Of a stretch of DNA of 64,000 nt, positions 36,701 to 47,726 are shown in pieces. The first letter of the stretch is position 1. The number at the start of each line of letters is the position of its first letter. The notes under the pieces were generated by a model. It did not search any database. It was not told the DNA's origin and saw nothing but the letters and a program-made list of their open reading frames with translations. Position numbers and translations under genes: made by a program. The stretch covers positions 46,314,001 through 46,378,000 of the forward strand of contig OX485804.1 of assembly GCA_950295325.1 (NCBI GenBank), given 5' to 3'. The DNA is from Polytrichum commune. Its lineage: Eukaryota > Streptophyta > Polytrichopsida > Polytrichales > Polytrichaceae.

Positions 36701-39700
36701 ACCAGAATTAAATCAACTCTAAAGTCCTTAATTAAAAGATAATGGAAGAGAGACTTACCCTGAACATCGAGACAATCGTACCAAGGTTTATCGTATCGAA
36801 CCTTTTGAATGCGAGGAAATCTCAGGCTGTATGGTGCTGCAAAGACCTAATCATGTACAAAGGAGGAGAATTATTTTGACCTTAAAATGATTAACTAATC
36901 CCTCTCACAAAAGCAAAAAATTATGATCCTTGACAGCCCAGAGGCTGAATGGTTCAATTACAAAGCACATCCCATAATTTTATCACCTAATGGATCAAAT
37001 GTGTGCCATAGAACAACATGTGGTGCACATTATAGCACTTGATATGCAAAAACATAGCATTCATCTGCACCAAATTAACTAAAAGTGATGGACTGCAGTG
37101 AAATCATTGCATCACAAAGGAAAGAACAGAAGGGGATGGAATCAACTGTAGGAGAAATGGAAGTGACACTAACCTCTGACCGAATTGTACGGATGTCACT
37201 TGTGATTTGTAGTAGAACAGACCTGATACAAGTGGAAAACACTATCAACACGTTGCGGCAAACAAGCAAATAGCCTTCCAGAAGTTAACCTGGTGCACAT
37301 CTTCAAGACCACCTTCTAGATATTTTTGAAACATCCGAGAGGTGAAGGGGGCCTTACTTTTCTGGTTGATCAATCCAGACATCAGGCCGCTCTTTGGATG
37401 CATTAGTTGTCACATAGAAACCAGCTGGCCTACTACCCTTTTCATTCCGTCTGCAACCATCAGACACATTACACAAGGAAGAAATTCCAGTTTAGTGCAA
37501 CCGATTTTAAAATGCTGACAAAGTTTTATATGGAATTGCTGGTATATTCACAGGCTCACAATATAATAAAGGAACCAAACAAGAAACCTACAGAAGCAAA
37601 AGGAAAGAAACAAAACTCATCTTGCAGCACGTGTTCTATAATGAGAAAGTGGGCATTAATGAGGAACATAAAGTGCGATTAATGTTATGTCTTTGAAGGT
37701 ATTAAACCTTGTCTTCAAGAGGCAAAGCAGCAAAAGAGCTGCTTAAGGTACCAGCTAAACACAACTATAGAACATCCAGAAGGAAGTTCAAGAATCAGAG
37801 AACAACTACCTGAAATAGGGTCTAAGCTTGTGCAGTAGATTCTCAAGCTCATCATCTGTCAGGCCTGTTCCTACTCTGCAGAAAGAATAAAATCTGCACA
37901 GATAATGATGTTATCAATCTCTAGAATTTTGATTTCCAACTCTGTCCAGTGTCGCAAGATGCTTACATTGATTTTACTTACAAAAAATACATTACACTAT
38001 CATGATAAAGAAAACTTCAAGAAACTAAAGGAGAAACTTTCACTGAATATGGTGCAGAAGGGTGCCTACTTAGTAGGGTAGCCACCCTCTGTTGGCCGCT
38101 CCGCTATTCCACAAAGAAATTGAGCAACCTGCAAACAACAACAAAACGATGACTAAACAATGCTCACTATATAGCAAACAATTCTTCTGGATTGTAGCTG
38201 GTGCAATTGTGTGTTTGTGATAGCCTTAAAACAAGCTGCATATGGGAACAGTTGTTTGAGCATTTGAGTTTGTAAAGTTGAAGTAGAAAATGATGGACTA
38301 ATCTGGAAGGGCATGAATGAAAGTTTCTGAAAAGTTCTCTAGAATGGTGACTGACCTCACCACCACGCCTTCCAGACCCATAATATCCACCTGGAACCCA
38401 AGAGCTAATGTTATAGTAAGCACAAAACTGTACAGAACTATAATATAATGCCTCCAGCAAGCATCCAAAGAGTAAGTATCTACTTCTCACATGAGAAGCC
38501 AAGTGTAACTTGATGGTGCCAAACCTTATTTTTAGATCTCAAAATGAAAAGTCTTGACACTCTCTACCTTGTGAATTGCTTAGGACACACTTTTCTCCCA
38601 CTGAATGCTTCCAGCAGACTTCTGGAACATGACTTTGAAGAAAGATGGGAGCAATTAGTTACCTATAATGAGCACATCAAGGTCAGATTCAGAATGGATG
38701 TAATCAGGCTTAAGCTTCAGCCACTTTCCATTGCGATCACTGGGCTCCCATTTTGAATCAAGGTCCTTCAACACGACTCCTTCTTCTCTGCATATAAACA
38801 ATCAATCCATGCCAAATACTACAACCACAGAAGGAAGAACATTCTCTGGGTTTTCTGAAACTAGGAAGAGGTTCTACTGCTCCCTCTATATACCTATTAA
38901 ATTATATTATTGCAAATGAAACAAAAAAATAACAATCTTTCGCCCATCCCTTTCCTCCAACTCCCCCCCCCACAAGGCTTGCTAACAGAACACATACAAA
39001 ACCCTATCAGTGCTCTGTACACTGAACTTCCTACAAAACCATTTTTAGTGCGCTTCTTGGGAATAATTTATTTACACCATCCATGTCATATGAAACATTA
39101 TCCATGACGTTATTGAATCCAAAGATTGGACTACTCCACCACTCCACAACAAAACTTGGCAATTCACTTGGTTGAAGGAAATCAATATTTGTTCACAAGG
39201 CATAGAGGTCAAGGCATTCAGCTGCTGGACATTGCACACAGAACCCAGTGACACATGAAAGAAGAAATAAACTGCACTGCATAAAACACACCTGTTGTCA
39301 ATCGTCTCCTGGAAAAAGTGTTCCACTTGTTCAGCACTAGAAGCCAAAATTGACCAACGTGGTTCTCCTACAGACATACACCAACTCCTTAGAAAGATCA
39401 TTGACACAAGATCATTGGAACCTGCAAACTGTACCAATACAAAGGCACATTGATAGAAGGTGTCTACACCTTAAATAGGGAGGACAGACAATCAGACAGA
39501 AAGTCTCACCGGGAGCACGTTTGGAGTTCAGGCCCCCTGCCTCTGGAATGAGGAGCTCAAGTCGACCACTAAGAGGGCGGATAGATTTTTGAAGCAATTG
39601 TTGTCTTTCCCTCAATGGTCGATGTATGACACTACCGTCACCATCATAAAGTATGTCAAATGCAATATCTGTAGGTTTGCTTGTCAAAGAAATCCTTAAG

Positions 39701-42700
39701 TGTATTCTTAGAAATGTCTGACCTGTCGTCTAACATTTAAACAATCATACAAATGACCAACAATAGTTTGTATAGAAACTAGGGATCTATATACTGAACA
39801 GAGATTATAACGTAAGGGAAAATCACTCCTGAACAAACTTTCCCCTTGTTAACAAGCCTCAGACATCAATGTTCTGAGTTGCAAATCATTTTAACCTTGT
39901 CATGTCAAGCTCAAAAGTGGATCTGGGGAGGTCAATGGAGTCAAGCATCTGTGGAAAGGATACAGCAAAGCTGCAAAATGAACACACAGAGAAGAGTCAG
40001 AAACATATAACATATGAGTGCAAGGATGGCTTCATACTTGAACAACTGCAAATCAAGACGGAATATAACTTCTTCAACTTTGCAACACAGCCCCACCCTA
40101 ATTCGAAAGGTGGCCACTGATGCCTCTTATTCACCTTTTGAAATTTCCTTCAAGACATCATAAAACACAAGAACAAACCTCCAAATTGCACATCTGAAAA
40201 TCTCCAATTCTGGAAAATAAGTGATTCTGGCAAGTAGTCTTATACCTCCTGACCAGTGTCTAGACCATCCTTTGCTGCCTTTGCTGCAGTATTAGTCCCA
40301 AGAAAGCATTCAGATTGTTAGTGAAATTCCTCCAGAATCTATGAGAGACTCTTCATTTACAGTTCACAAGGACAAGCAGAAGGAGAGCACCAAACAGATA
40401 GAATTTCAACTGGAGAACTGGATCTATAGACATGAAGTAATTGTAGAAAGCCAATTCCCTAAAAGTTCCAGGGACATAATCGATAAGTGTATCTCAAGTT
40501 TTTACACGCATGGGTTCAAAGAATTTGCATTTGCACTGATATTTACTAAAATAACTTCCTAAATTGAAAGTATAGTTTCTATCATGCCATGATACCAGCA
40601 TAACAATTAACTAATAACTACTTCAAATGGAACAATCGATACTGAAGATTCTGGTGTAAGAAAGCAGGATGAATGAAGATTGTTGGCCTGAGGAATCCTA
40701 TAACATGCACAATTATGTCTAGATCAGACACAGAGACATCCTTAAAGTTAATCATACAGAATGAATCAGCAGAATGGCATTGTAAGTGGAAAAGAAGTAG
40801 CACTCACCAACTACACGATTTGTTCCAAACTCTGCAAACCGATTTGTTATTCGATCCCATACCAACATCTCCCCATCAAGTATGCACCTGCGTAGGTTAC
40901 AATATCAAGCACAACATTAAACAAGACAAGATTAAGCAATAGCACCATAATTAGTATGAAATTTGAGCCTGTGACTGATCCTAATCAAGTAGAAGTGAAA
41001 CACAAAGGTAATACAAGTCAAGGGTCCACTTTATCCAATGATCCAGACACTTCTCTAGAGAAAAGATTTGAATGCCCAGTAAACAGACTGTCGTAAGTAT
41101 CAAGATCATTGCACATTTACAGGAAACCAAGACTGAATCACAGAAATGGGTAAAGTGAACAGGCTTCCACTTGAGGAATAAAGGTGAGACAAATGTCAGG
41201 TAAGAAGGAGATCACATACTTGTAAGGAGATGTAATCAATATCATAATTCAAAACTAGTGCCCCACAATAGTGCAAGTAGCAAATAAGCAGTAACATAAA
41301 GGGATCATACACAGGGTCGTCAACAGGATAAGCAGATAGGAGATAAACTGGGAAAGAGCATGAACTTGTGAATCGGCATTCCATATTCCAAAGTCTGATA
41401 TAGCTCAAGTTGCACAACAAGAATGTGTGTTCTCTACCAATATCAGAACCATCACATCATTGATACTTACTTGTCAGGAATAATGCCTTGAACCAACACA
41501 TCTGCAATTGCTTCCTTGAACTCTGAATGATCATTAAAAGTCCTGCAAACCAGAGTACTCTTCAAAGTTAAGCAACAAACAGTGCCCAACATTGAGGGAT
41601 CATCCAAATGGACAACAGTCCACACGGGAGCAATGTATGCAACAAACTTTAAATTTTAAAGGGAGGACTGCCATGAGGCACATGCCTGGACCAGAAGTGA
41701 ATATTATTTCCATTCTTGTGGACTTGGATGCGGTCCCCATCAAATTTGCATTCCACCACAACTTCCTTTCCACGAAGCTGTACACATTTTACAAAATTAA
41801 TTGTGTGCACATATATACTCCTCTTTTCATGTGTCCAAGAAATTCAACGACACGGTGTATGCCAAGTCCATACCTTCTTCCAGGCTTCTTCAACATTAGA
41901 AACTCTTGCAGCTAATTGTGGCCGAACTGCCTTACCCACTTCTATATCCTGGCAAAAAAGGACACTTACTGTGAGACAAACTAGACACATCCAACATTTC
42001 AAAGTTATGAATGTTCAGCCTACACAACAGGTACACTTGCAAAAAACAACCCATGATTGCCACCATGTAAACTGGAACTGTTAAAAGAGTGACAGGTGTC
42101 TTCAATTGTTCTCTTTTGTTTATGTAATTAATGCTTCACATAAGACTTGACACATGAGAGAATACTGAATCCATTTGCATGAAGATGTTCTTCAATCGGG
42201 TCCAGTCAGTCACAAGATGTAATAAAACCAATTAGTCAAATTTCATTTGTCATCAGTTGAGATTCATTTGTCTCAATTCAAACTTTTCACCCTTAACATC
42301 CTTCTGAGACTTGAGGATTCATAAATGGATGAAATGGGACTTTCCTTTCCAAAATTTTGACCCAGCTGCCCAGATTTTCAAGTTTTAAAGTAAGCACCCA
42401 TTCAACCTTGAAAGATACTGAACCAAGAAAATCCAAAGAAATAATATCATTGTGAGAAACACGCCAGTGCACTGGCAGGGATGGAATAATATGCTTGAAA
42501 CAGCAGGATACATTTCCAAAGAATCTACTTCATCAAGCACCTAAAACCACACAAATTCTGCATAAAAGAAGTAATACACATTCCTGAAGTGAGAATTACC
42601 TGGCGCTTATTTCTTATATTTCGATCATGAAGCTTTTCACACACCAATTTCAGGTCACATGTGACATTGAAGAGATCCTCTGCATCAGGGTGAAACTCAC

Positions 42701-44296
42701 TAAACACTGTCTTCTCGCTCATTCCCAGTTTCAAATCTGCCATAACAATATAATTCCAGATTCAATCGAGTGCACATTTCAAAACAAACTACCCGAGTCC
42801 AATTCTCCTTCAGACACCCCAATCCACAACACTGTATCTCTTCAGCTTACTATTTGTCCTACAAAATAGACACACATCACACAGAAGTTGACTGAATGCA
42901 TACAAATTCATCAAGGACAGTTCTTCCAGGCTGTCTCACCTTTCAAAATGATCATTATGACCCATCTCATTTCCTGTGCATTTGTCTTGCTAATAAGCTC
43001 AGCCAGTACAGCAATCTTCTGCGCACTGTTAATCACATGCACACAAGAGATGAGAGTCTATGTGACTGCATAAACGATGATACATTACGTCCAGTCCAAC
43101 ACCAGAGAATATAACTTCCCAAACAGGATATAAGGCAAGAACAAACTTGTTTTCAGCTGCAGCCAATCGATTCAGAAGATCATTAATATCTTTGATCTTA
43201 AGGCCCCCGGATGCAGACTTCTGCCTACTGTAAAGAACCTGCAATTTAGCATCCAGACCCACTATCAATTTCCTGAAGTCAACATGACTGTGTGTAAGAA
43301 CCTTATCAGGAACGTGAACTCTCATGCCCACTAACAATCTGTGTGCAGACTAACGAGTCGTCTAGCCTTTCAGCGTCAAATCTGATCATTCATATTGATA
43401 AACACCTTGAAAGCAGAATTCTCGAAAATGTATCAGTAGGCTTTGAAAACCAATGGATTGCGATGTTTCGGGGCCAAGCGAATCCAAACACCATAATAGT
43501 GTTATCCTCTAACTCAACATGACCAACGGTCAGATTTGGTTGTTTTGCATACAACACCTTCCATGTTCGGTAAGTTTTCGGCGCATGCTTGGAGGTAGTG
43601 TGGAGGTTTGAACGAACAACATTCTATGTCGGTTCATTGAGGGTCATTCTGGCATACCAAGAGGTATAAAAATGAGTTTAGCTCTCAATGAACCGAAATG
43701 AGTTGCTCTTCATTCAACTTCAAACACTACCTCCAAGCATGCACCACAAGTGGAAAGACATTATTATAATTGTATACCAAAAAACCATCAGAAAATCATT
43801 GGGTACCAACTCCCGCCGGAAAGTACCCATTGAGTTAAAGGACAACTGTGTTAAATATCCGACACTTTTTGATGAAACACTGATTCAGCAACATTTGCAT
43901 ACAGCTTGAAGATTGTACTAGATACTGAGATTGCTAGGGCTTGAGAACAGGAGCCATCACCTCTGCAGCCACTAAAGGGAAATTGCCAGCATTGCCACCT
44001 GCCCTCTGACCTCCCTTACGCCAATTCAGAAGTTTCTTAGCGTCCTCAGATTCTTTGGAGAGGCCTAAAGCATCGGCCAATAATTTGGCTAGGACGGCTT
44101 CACGTAGGCCATAATTGGCACGCTCTTTGTCAAGGTCAGGAAGAATCAATCGCATTGCACTGAAGTACTCAGGGCCCATATACACATGCTCCAAAAATGT
44201 GCGGACATGCTTCCGCCGACCCATCGCCTTCTTGGACCTTATTATGGCCTCAAACATGCTACACAGAACCGCAAACTCCACAGTCTCTTCACTCAT
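32464..44296 (-). CDS. LIG4: DNA ligase IV, complete split gene (28 coding exons, 1272 aa)
   Basis: ATP-dependent DNA ligase IV, the nuclear enzyme that seals double-strand breaks in non-homologous end joining together with XRCC4. Coding exons in order: 43961-44296, 43147-43238, 42940-43025, 42600-42736, 41874-41948, 41686-41777, 41471-41542, 40808-40887, 40246-40283, 39964-39970, 39510-39668, 39292-39367, 38663-38787, 38356-38390, 38070-38128, 37810-37893, 37358-37450, 37174-37222, 36759-36846, 36090-36305, 35680-35805, 35291-35390, 35027-35132, 34706-34845, 34279-34443, 33997-34122, 33287-33775, 32464-33031. I joined them by hand from splice sites, phase and similarity to plant LIG4. The lengths sum to 3819 nt with no internal stop. 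All introns are GT-AG except intron 6 (GC-AG). The start MSEETVEF aligns with the start of Arabidopsis LIG4. The frame is open upstream to an ATG at 44422, but that extension shows no similarity. Arabidopsis LIG4 is about 1.2 kb codons long, so the length fits. Nothing suggests a pseudogene. Least certain are exon 10 (7 nt) and exon 24. Confidence 0.95.
33997..36305 (-). other. LIG4: LIG4 exons 20-26: tandem BRCT domains and XRCC4-binding linker
   Basis: Exons 20-22 code BRCT1, with the conserved tryptophan of a BRCT fold in GDVIHISWLLDC (W near residue 726). Exon 23 and the start of exon 24 code the linker DEFGDFYFIGVDKSDIRQLF (about 760-779), which corresponds to the XRCC4-interaction segment of human ligase IV. 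Exon 24 also carries YKKKYCP and the GCCVFF strand that opens BRCT2. Exons 25-26 complete BRCT2, with its tryptophan in NHHWIEDAL (W near residue 900). Exon 24 is the least conserved, but its acceptor at 34845 (phase 0) and donor at 34706 (phase 2, GTACTT) fit both neighbours exactly. Confidence 0.88.
39964..39970 (-). other. LIG4: 7-nt microexon (LIG4 exon 10)
   Basis: Exon 9 ends in GGT CAG GAG and exon 11 starts AT ATT GCA TTT GAC. Plant ligases have LCY before this point. The only sequence in between that restores both frame and residues is CTTTGCT, preceded by TTTTGCAG and followed by GTATCC. Including it gives QE-LCYIAFDILYDG, the expected motif III; skipping it shifts the frame. Gene finders would usually miss an exon of this size. 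Confidence 0.8.
43581..43745. repeat. Foldback element inside LIG4 intron 1
   Basis: Two arms of about 60 nt, 43581-43642 and 43685-43743, are reverse complements with scattered mismatches. Shared blocks include GCATGCTTGGAGGTAGTGT and CGGTTCATTGAG. Weaker complementarity continues outward (near 43500 and 43860), so the whole element may span about 43440-43880. It lies in LIG4 intron 1 (43239-43960). It is probably a foldback MITE; the inner stem-loop also has the size of a plant miRNA precursor. Confidence 0.65.
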
Positions 44297-44557
44297 CTTG
44301 CTCCCCTGTTCCTCAGACCTCAGACATTCAAATTGATTCCAACTTGTGCTCAATCCTCCACTTCCAAATCTCTCGCACTCCTGTCCTCGATCAGGTAATA
44401 TAAATGAAACACTCGCAAGCAATTAACAAACCCTGAATCCGGACACAGAGTTCGAGTAATCCTCCGCTCAATTCAATTTCTAGAACCAGCAGCATCTTCC
44501 ATCATTTCCAGCGTACCAAAAGCTCAATATTACTTCACCACTCCATGATGCCAATCG

Positions 44558-44567
44558 TATTTATATA
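44558..44567 (-). promoter_or_regulatory. TATA-like box of LIG4
   Basis: On the minus strand the sequence reads TATATAAATA, about 265 nt before the LIG4 ATG. This would place transcription start near 44530 and give a 5' UTR of about 235 nt. Position and sequence fit a plant TATA box, but AT-rich matches arise by chance and no transcript data support it. Confidence 0.4.
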
Positions 44568-44943
44568 AGTAAGTCAATCGATCGCACAGATCCTAAGTTC
44601 CTAATTGCGCAAACTGAAGAATTCCCCCGCCCCTGGAGCCTGGCCACTGTCGATAGAGAGACACACTCCCCAGACTCCTTGGGACCCCATATCTAGCGGG
44701 TAAATGCGGGGACCATAGGACGGGGTCTATATCCACGAGAACTTTACATTTATCCATCGGACGCAGCGCCGTTATACGGAGGTCGCTCCGGTTTTGAAAT
44801 TGGGGCAGCTTCCGTCTCAAGCTTCGGGACTTCCGGAGGACCTCCACGCATGTGTGTGTATGTGTAACTCTTTCGTTCGTGTATATACTACACCCCAACC
44901 TCTGTAATGTCAACCTCCGCAACGTCACTCCCTCTCTTATATC

Positions 44944-44955
44944 CCGAAACCCTAG
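44944..44955 (+). promoter_or_regulatory. Telo-box (AAACCCTA) upstream of LIG4
   Basis: The sequence GAAACCCTAGGG lies about 650 nt upstream of the LIG4 ATG, at the far edge of a locally GC-rich stretch (44590-44950). AAACCCTA telo-boxes are common in promoters of plant replication, ribosomal and cell-cycle genes, so this could belong to the LIG4 control region. A role is inferred only. Confidence 0.3.
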
Positions 44956-44969
44956 GGAACAGATGTGTT

Positions 44970-47649
44970 CATTTTAAATATCCCTCCTTGTTGTCACATT
45001 TCCCTCCCATATATCACGGCTTTTGACATCAAAATAATCCACCAAAGAATTTAAACCACACAATCACACACATCACATTGTCATTATTGTGATGTTGACT
45101 TTGTGTTATTCCATCATGTCACACGCTGCACTACACTCTATTATCATGCAACCATGTTAACACTATATGTTTCTTTAATATCACACATGTGATATTAAGG
45201 ATTGTTAGAGTGTACTCAAATTTGCTACCGTTGGTTCAAATCTAATTTGGCACATCTCTGCCTTAACCAATGTTTGTGTCATCTTTTAAGATGTTCCAAT
45301 CACACACTTGATGACATGTGTCAATTTGGTAAAAAAAAACAATGAATTTCCACTGAATCAGACGTGTTCGTAAGGGTATTTGATTAATAAATTTTGAATT
45401 TGTTGGATTGGCATCATGGAAGGGAATCTTTGGTGGGAAAACCTTAAATGGGTTAAATGAATCCACAACCAATTACCGCATCTTACAATGGGACCCCCCC
45501 CCTAAGATTATATTGAAAAAAATCAACTATCCAACATTCATAACATTACTCAATCATATGGCTCAATTTAGTGTTTATATTTAGCATCCAATAGGGGCCT
45601 CCGCTATCTTACCTTTGTGGAAAGAAACCAACACGCAACATGAATAATGGATAGTGCCACTATGAACAATGTCTTCATTAAATAATGTGGGGGTGAACAA
45701 TGCTTCCTATGAAAAGTGTTGGGAATAACTCCACCCAATGTGTCAACATGTGTGTACGAATAATAACTAAATATGACCACTTTGTTTTTGGGGCCCACAT
45801 AATATAATCATTTTATTTTAGAGGTCCAATAAACTTCTACAAACAACTAAATAATGTGATGGTGGTGGTCACGTCCAAACATCCGCGGGTTTTGTTTTAG
45901 TTGGATTCATTAGTTTGGGAACCCCCTCAAATAGTTATAAACTAAATAACAACATCTATTGAGAGCAAGGGGCGAGGAGGGGTATTGAAGCTAGAGATAA
46001 GGCTTGAAGAGTCAAGACTATATGGACTTATTAGATCATATGGGCATGCTTTCAACAATCATGAACATTGAAACAAAATTGAAGGATGCATAACACCACC
46101 AAGGCCATCAATGTAGTATTTAATATGTAAAATACTTACTCTAAACGTTTGATTGATGTGGCATTGTTAATTAAAGTGGTCTACATGACTTATCATGTAG
46201 GACCAAGTGTCATAAGCCACCCTCTCTAGTTGTTGCCCATGATTAGTAAGATAATTAATACTAGTCAATGATGATTAATGTTCATCACATTATCCAACTT
46301 CAATTGGGAATTCCACTTCCAAAAATGAGAGGGCTCCCACTTGAGGCATTAAAAATCTCTCAACACATGTTGAAGGAAATTGTGGGCACTGATAGCAGTG
46401 GTGCATAGGGTGCTAGTAGGATATGTCAGCAACAATGACCTGGGCCTTCCACGTTGTCACTTGGTAGCATGAAGCCCAATGGTGGCACCACATTACCCAT
46501 ATGGCATGTTATTGGCACTATTAAAATGGATTGTTGGCAATATTCATGAAGCTTGGTGATGGCGCCACGTTACCCACATGGCATGTCATTGGCAATATTA
46601 AGGTAGGTCGTTGGCTGCTCCAAGGTGGTTTGGTGGCTGAATGAGGTATTTTGAGTAGGTTGTTGGGTGGTAGACATTGAGAATGCATTGCCTTACATGC
46701 AACTTGTAATACCATTTTTCTGGCCATGGACTGGTAGTAAGCAAGAAAAAACTTTTTTTTATGATAAAGTAACTAAAATGATAGATGAAAGTTAGTTTAG
46801 GATGAAATCAGAAGGCTATAGCCGAGGAAAGTAGTTTTGGGAGTTGCAACCGCCGGGAGCTCCGAGCTTGATAAGCGGGCTATCGCCAAGGAGAAGATAG
46901 TTCTCGTTATATCTACTAAGGCCGTAGCCGTGGAGAGTCAGGCTATAGGCAATAGAGTTAGAATCGAATGTATTAGCTTATGAGTAGGATTAGAGTAGAG
47001 CATCACCGCCTGTGATAGGGGGATGCAAACAAACAAGTTGAATCAAAATTGATTGAGTAAATATAATTATGTTATGGATATGAGGTTGGCAATAGTCTGT
47101 GACCGAAGTGCTAGGTCGAGTGAGTGCATATTAGGAAGATGTATGAATCCAATGAGTGGAAAGAATGCAAAACGAGTGAAGGAAGCGAGTCAAGTGTGAG
47201 AGGTTGTTGAGTAAGTGTTGGTGCTACCATAATTCAATGATCAAAGTATATCGAGATTAAAAGAAGTTGTTCGAAGGAGGCATTGCTATAGTATCGAGAG
47301 CCTGAAATAGATCAAGAAGTAGCGAAGAAAGTTGTAGCCATGGCCGATGGAAACCAGAGGGTAATTGATAGTTAGAGAGATATGAGCACAATGTGGAGCG
47401 AAACCAAAAGAGGAACTCCTCGAGATAAGAGACTGACTATAGCCTGAGTAGAGATAATTACAAAGGGCCATAGTCTGTAGCATGGATACAATGACACAAT
47501 CACAATTGTAAGAAATTGAGGAAGAATATGTAAGAGCAATAGGCCATTGCCAAGAAAATCAAAATATGGCCAAGATGACAAAGGCAGGAGAGTCGGAGTA
47601 GCAACGAATGAGCCACCAAATCAATCAAGTCATTTTAAGGCATATAGGA

Positions 47650-47726
<77 letters not shown>

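Larger units (their letters stand above)
36759..44296 (-). other. LIG4: LIG4 exons 1-19: DNA-binding, adenylation and OB-fold domains
   Basis: This part codes residues 1 to about 594. The N-terminal DNA-binding domain (exons 1-5) contains YFSAMRLILPDLDKERANYG and KLGMSEKTVFSEFHPDAEDL, as in other plant LIG4 proteins. Motif I of nucleotidyl transferases, CKFDGDR, lies in exon 6 with the AMP-accepting lysine near residue 253. Motif III (LCYIAFDILYDG, about 337-348) is assembled across the 7-nt exon 10 and exon 11. Motif IV (EEGVVLK, about 418-424) and motif V (KWLKLKPDY, about 438-446) are in exon 13, and GGYYGSGRRGG starts at about 459. The OB-fold part ends with RFPRIQKVRYDKPWYDCLD in exon 19. 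All catalytic motifs are present, so the enzyme should be active. Confidence 0.93.

Noticed and set aside
44297-44422. N-terminal extension of LIG4 to an upstream ATG
   Set aside because: The frame is open, but the added residues have no counterpart in other ligases and the MSEETVEF start aligns with the known plant N-terminus.
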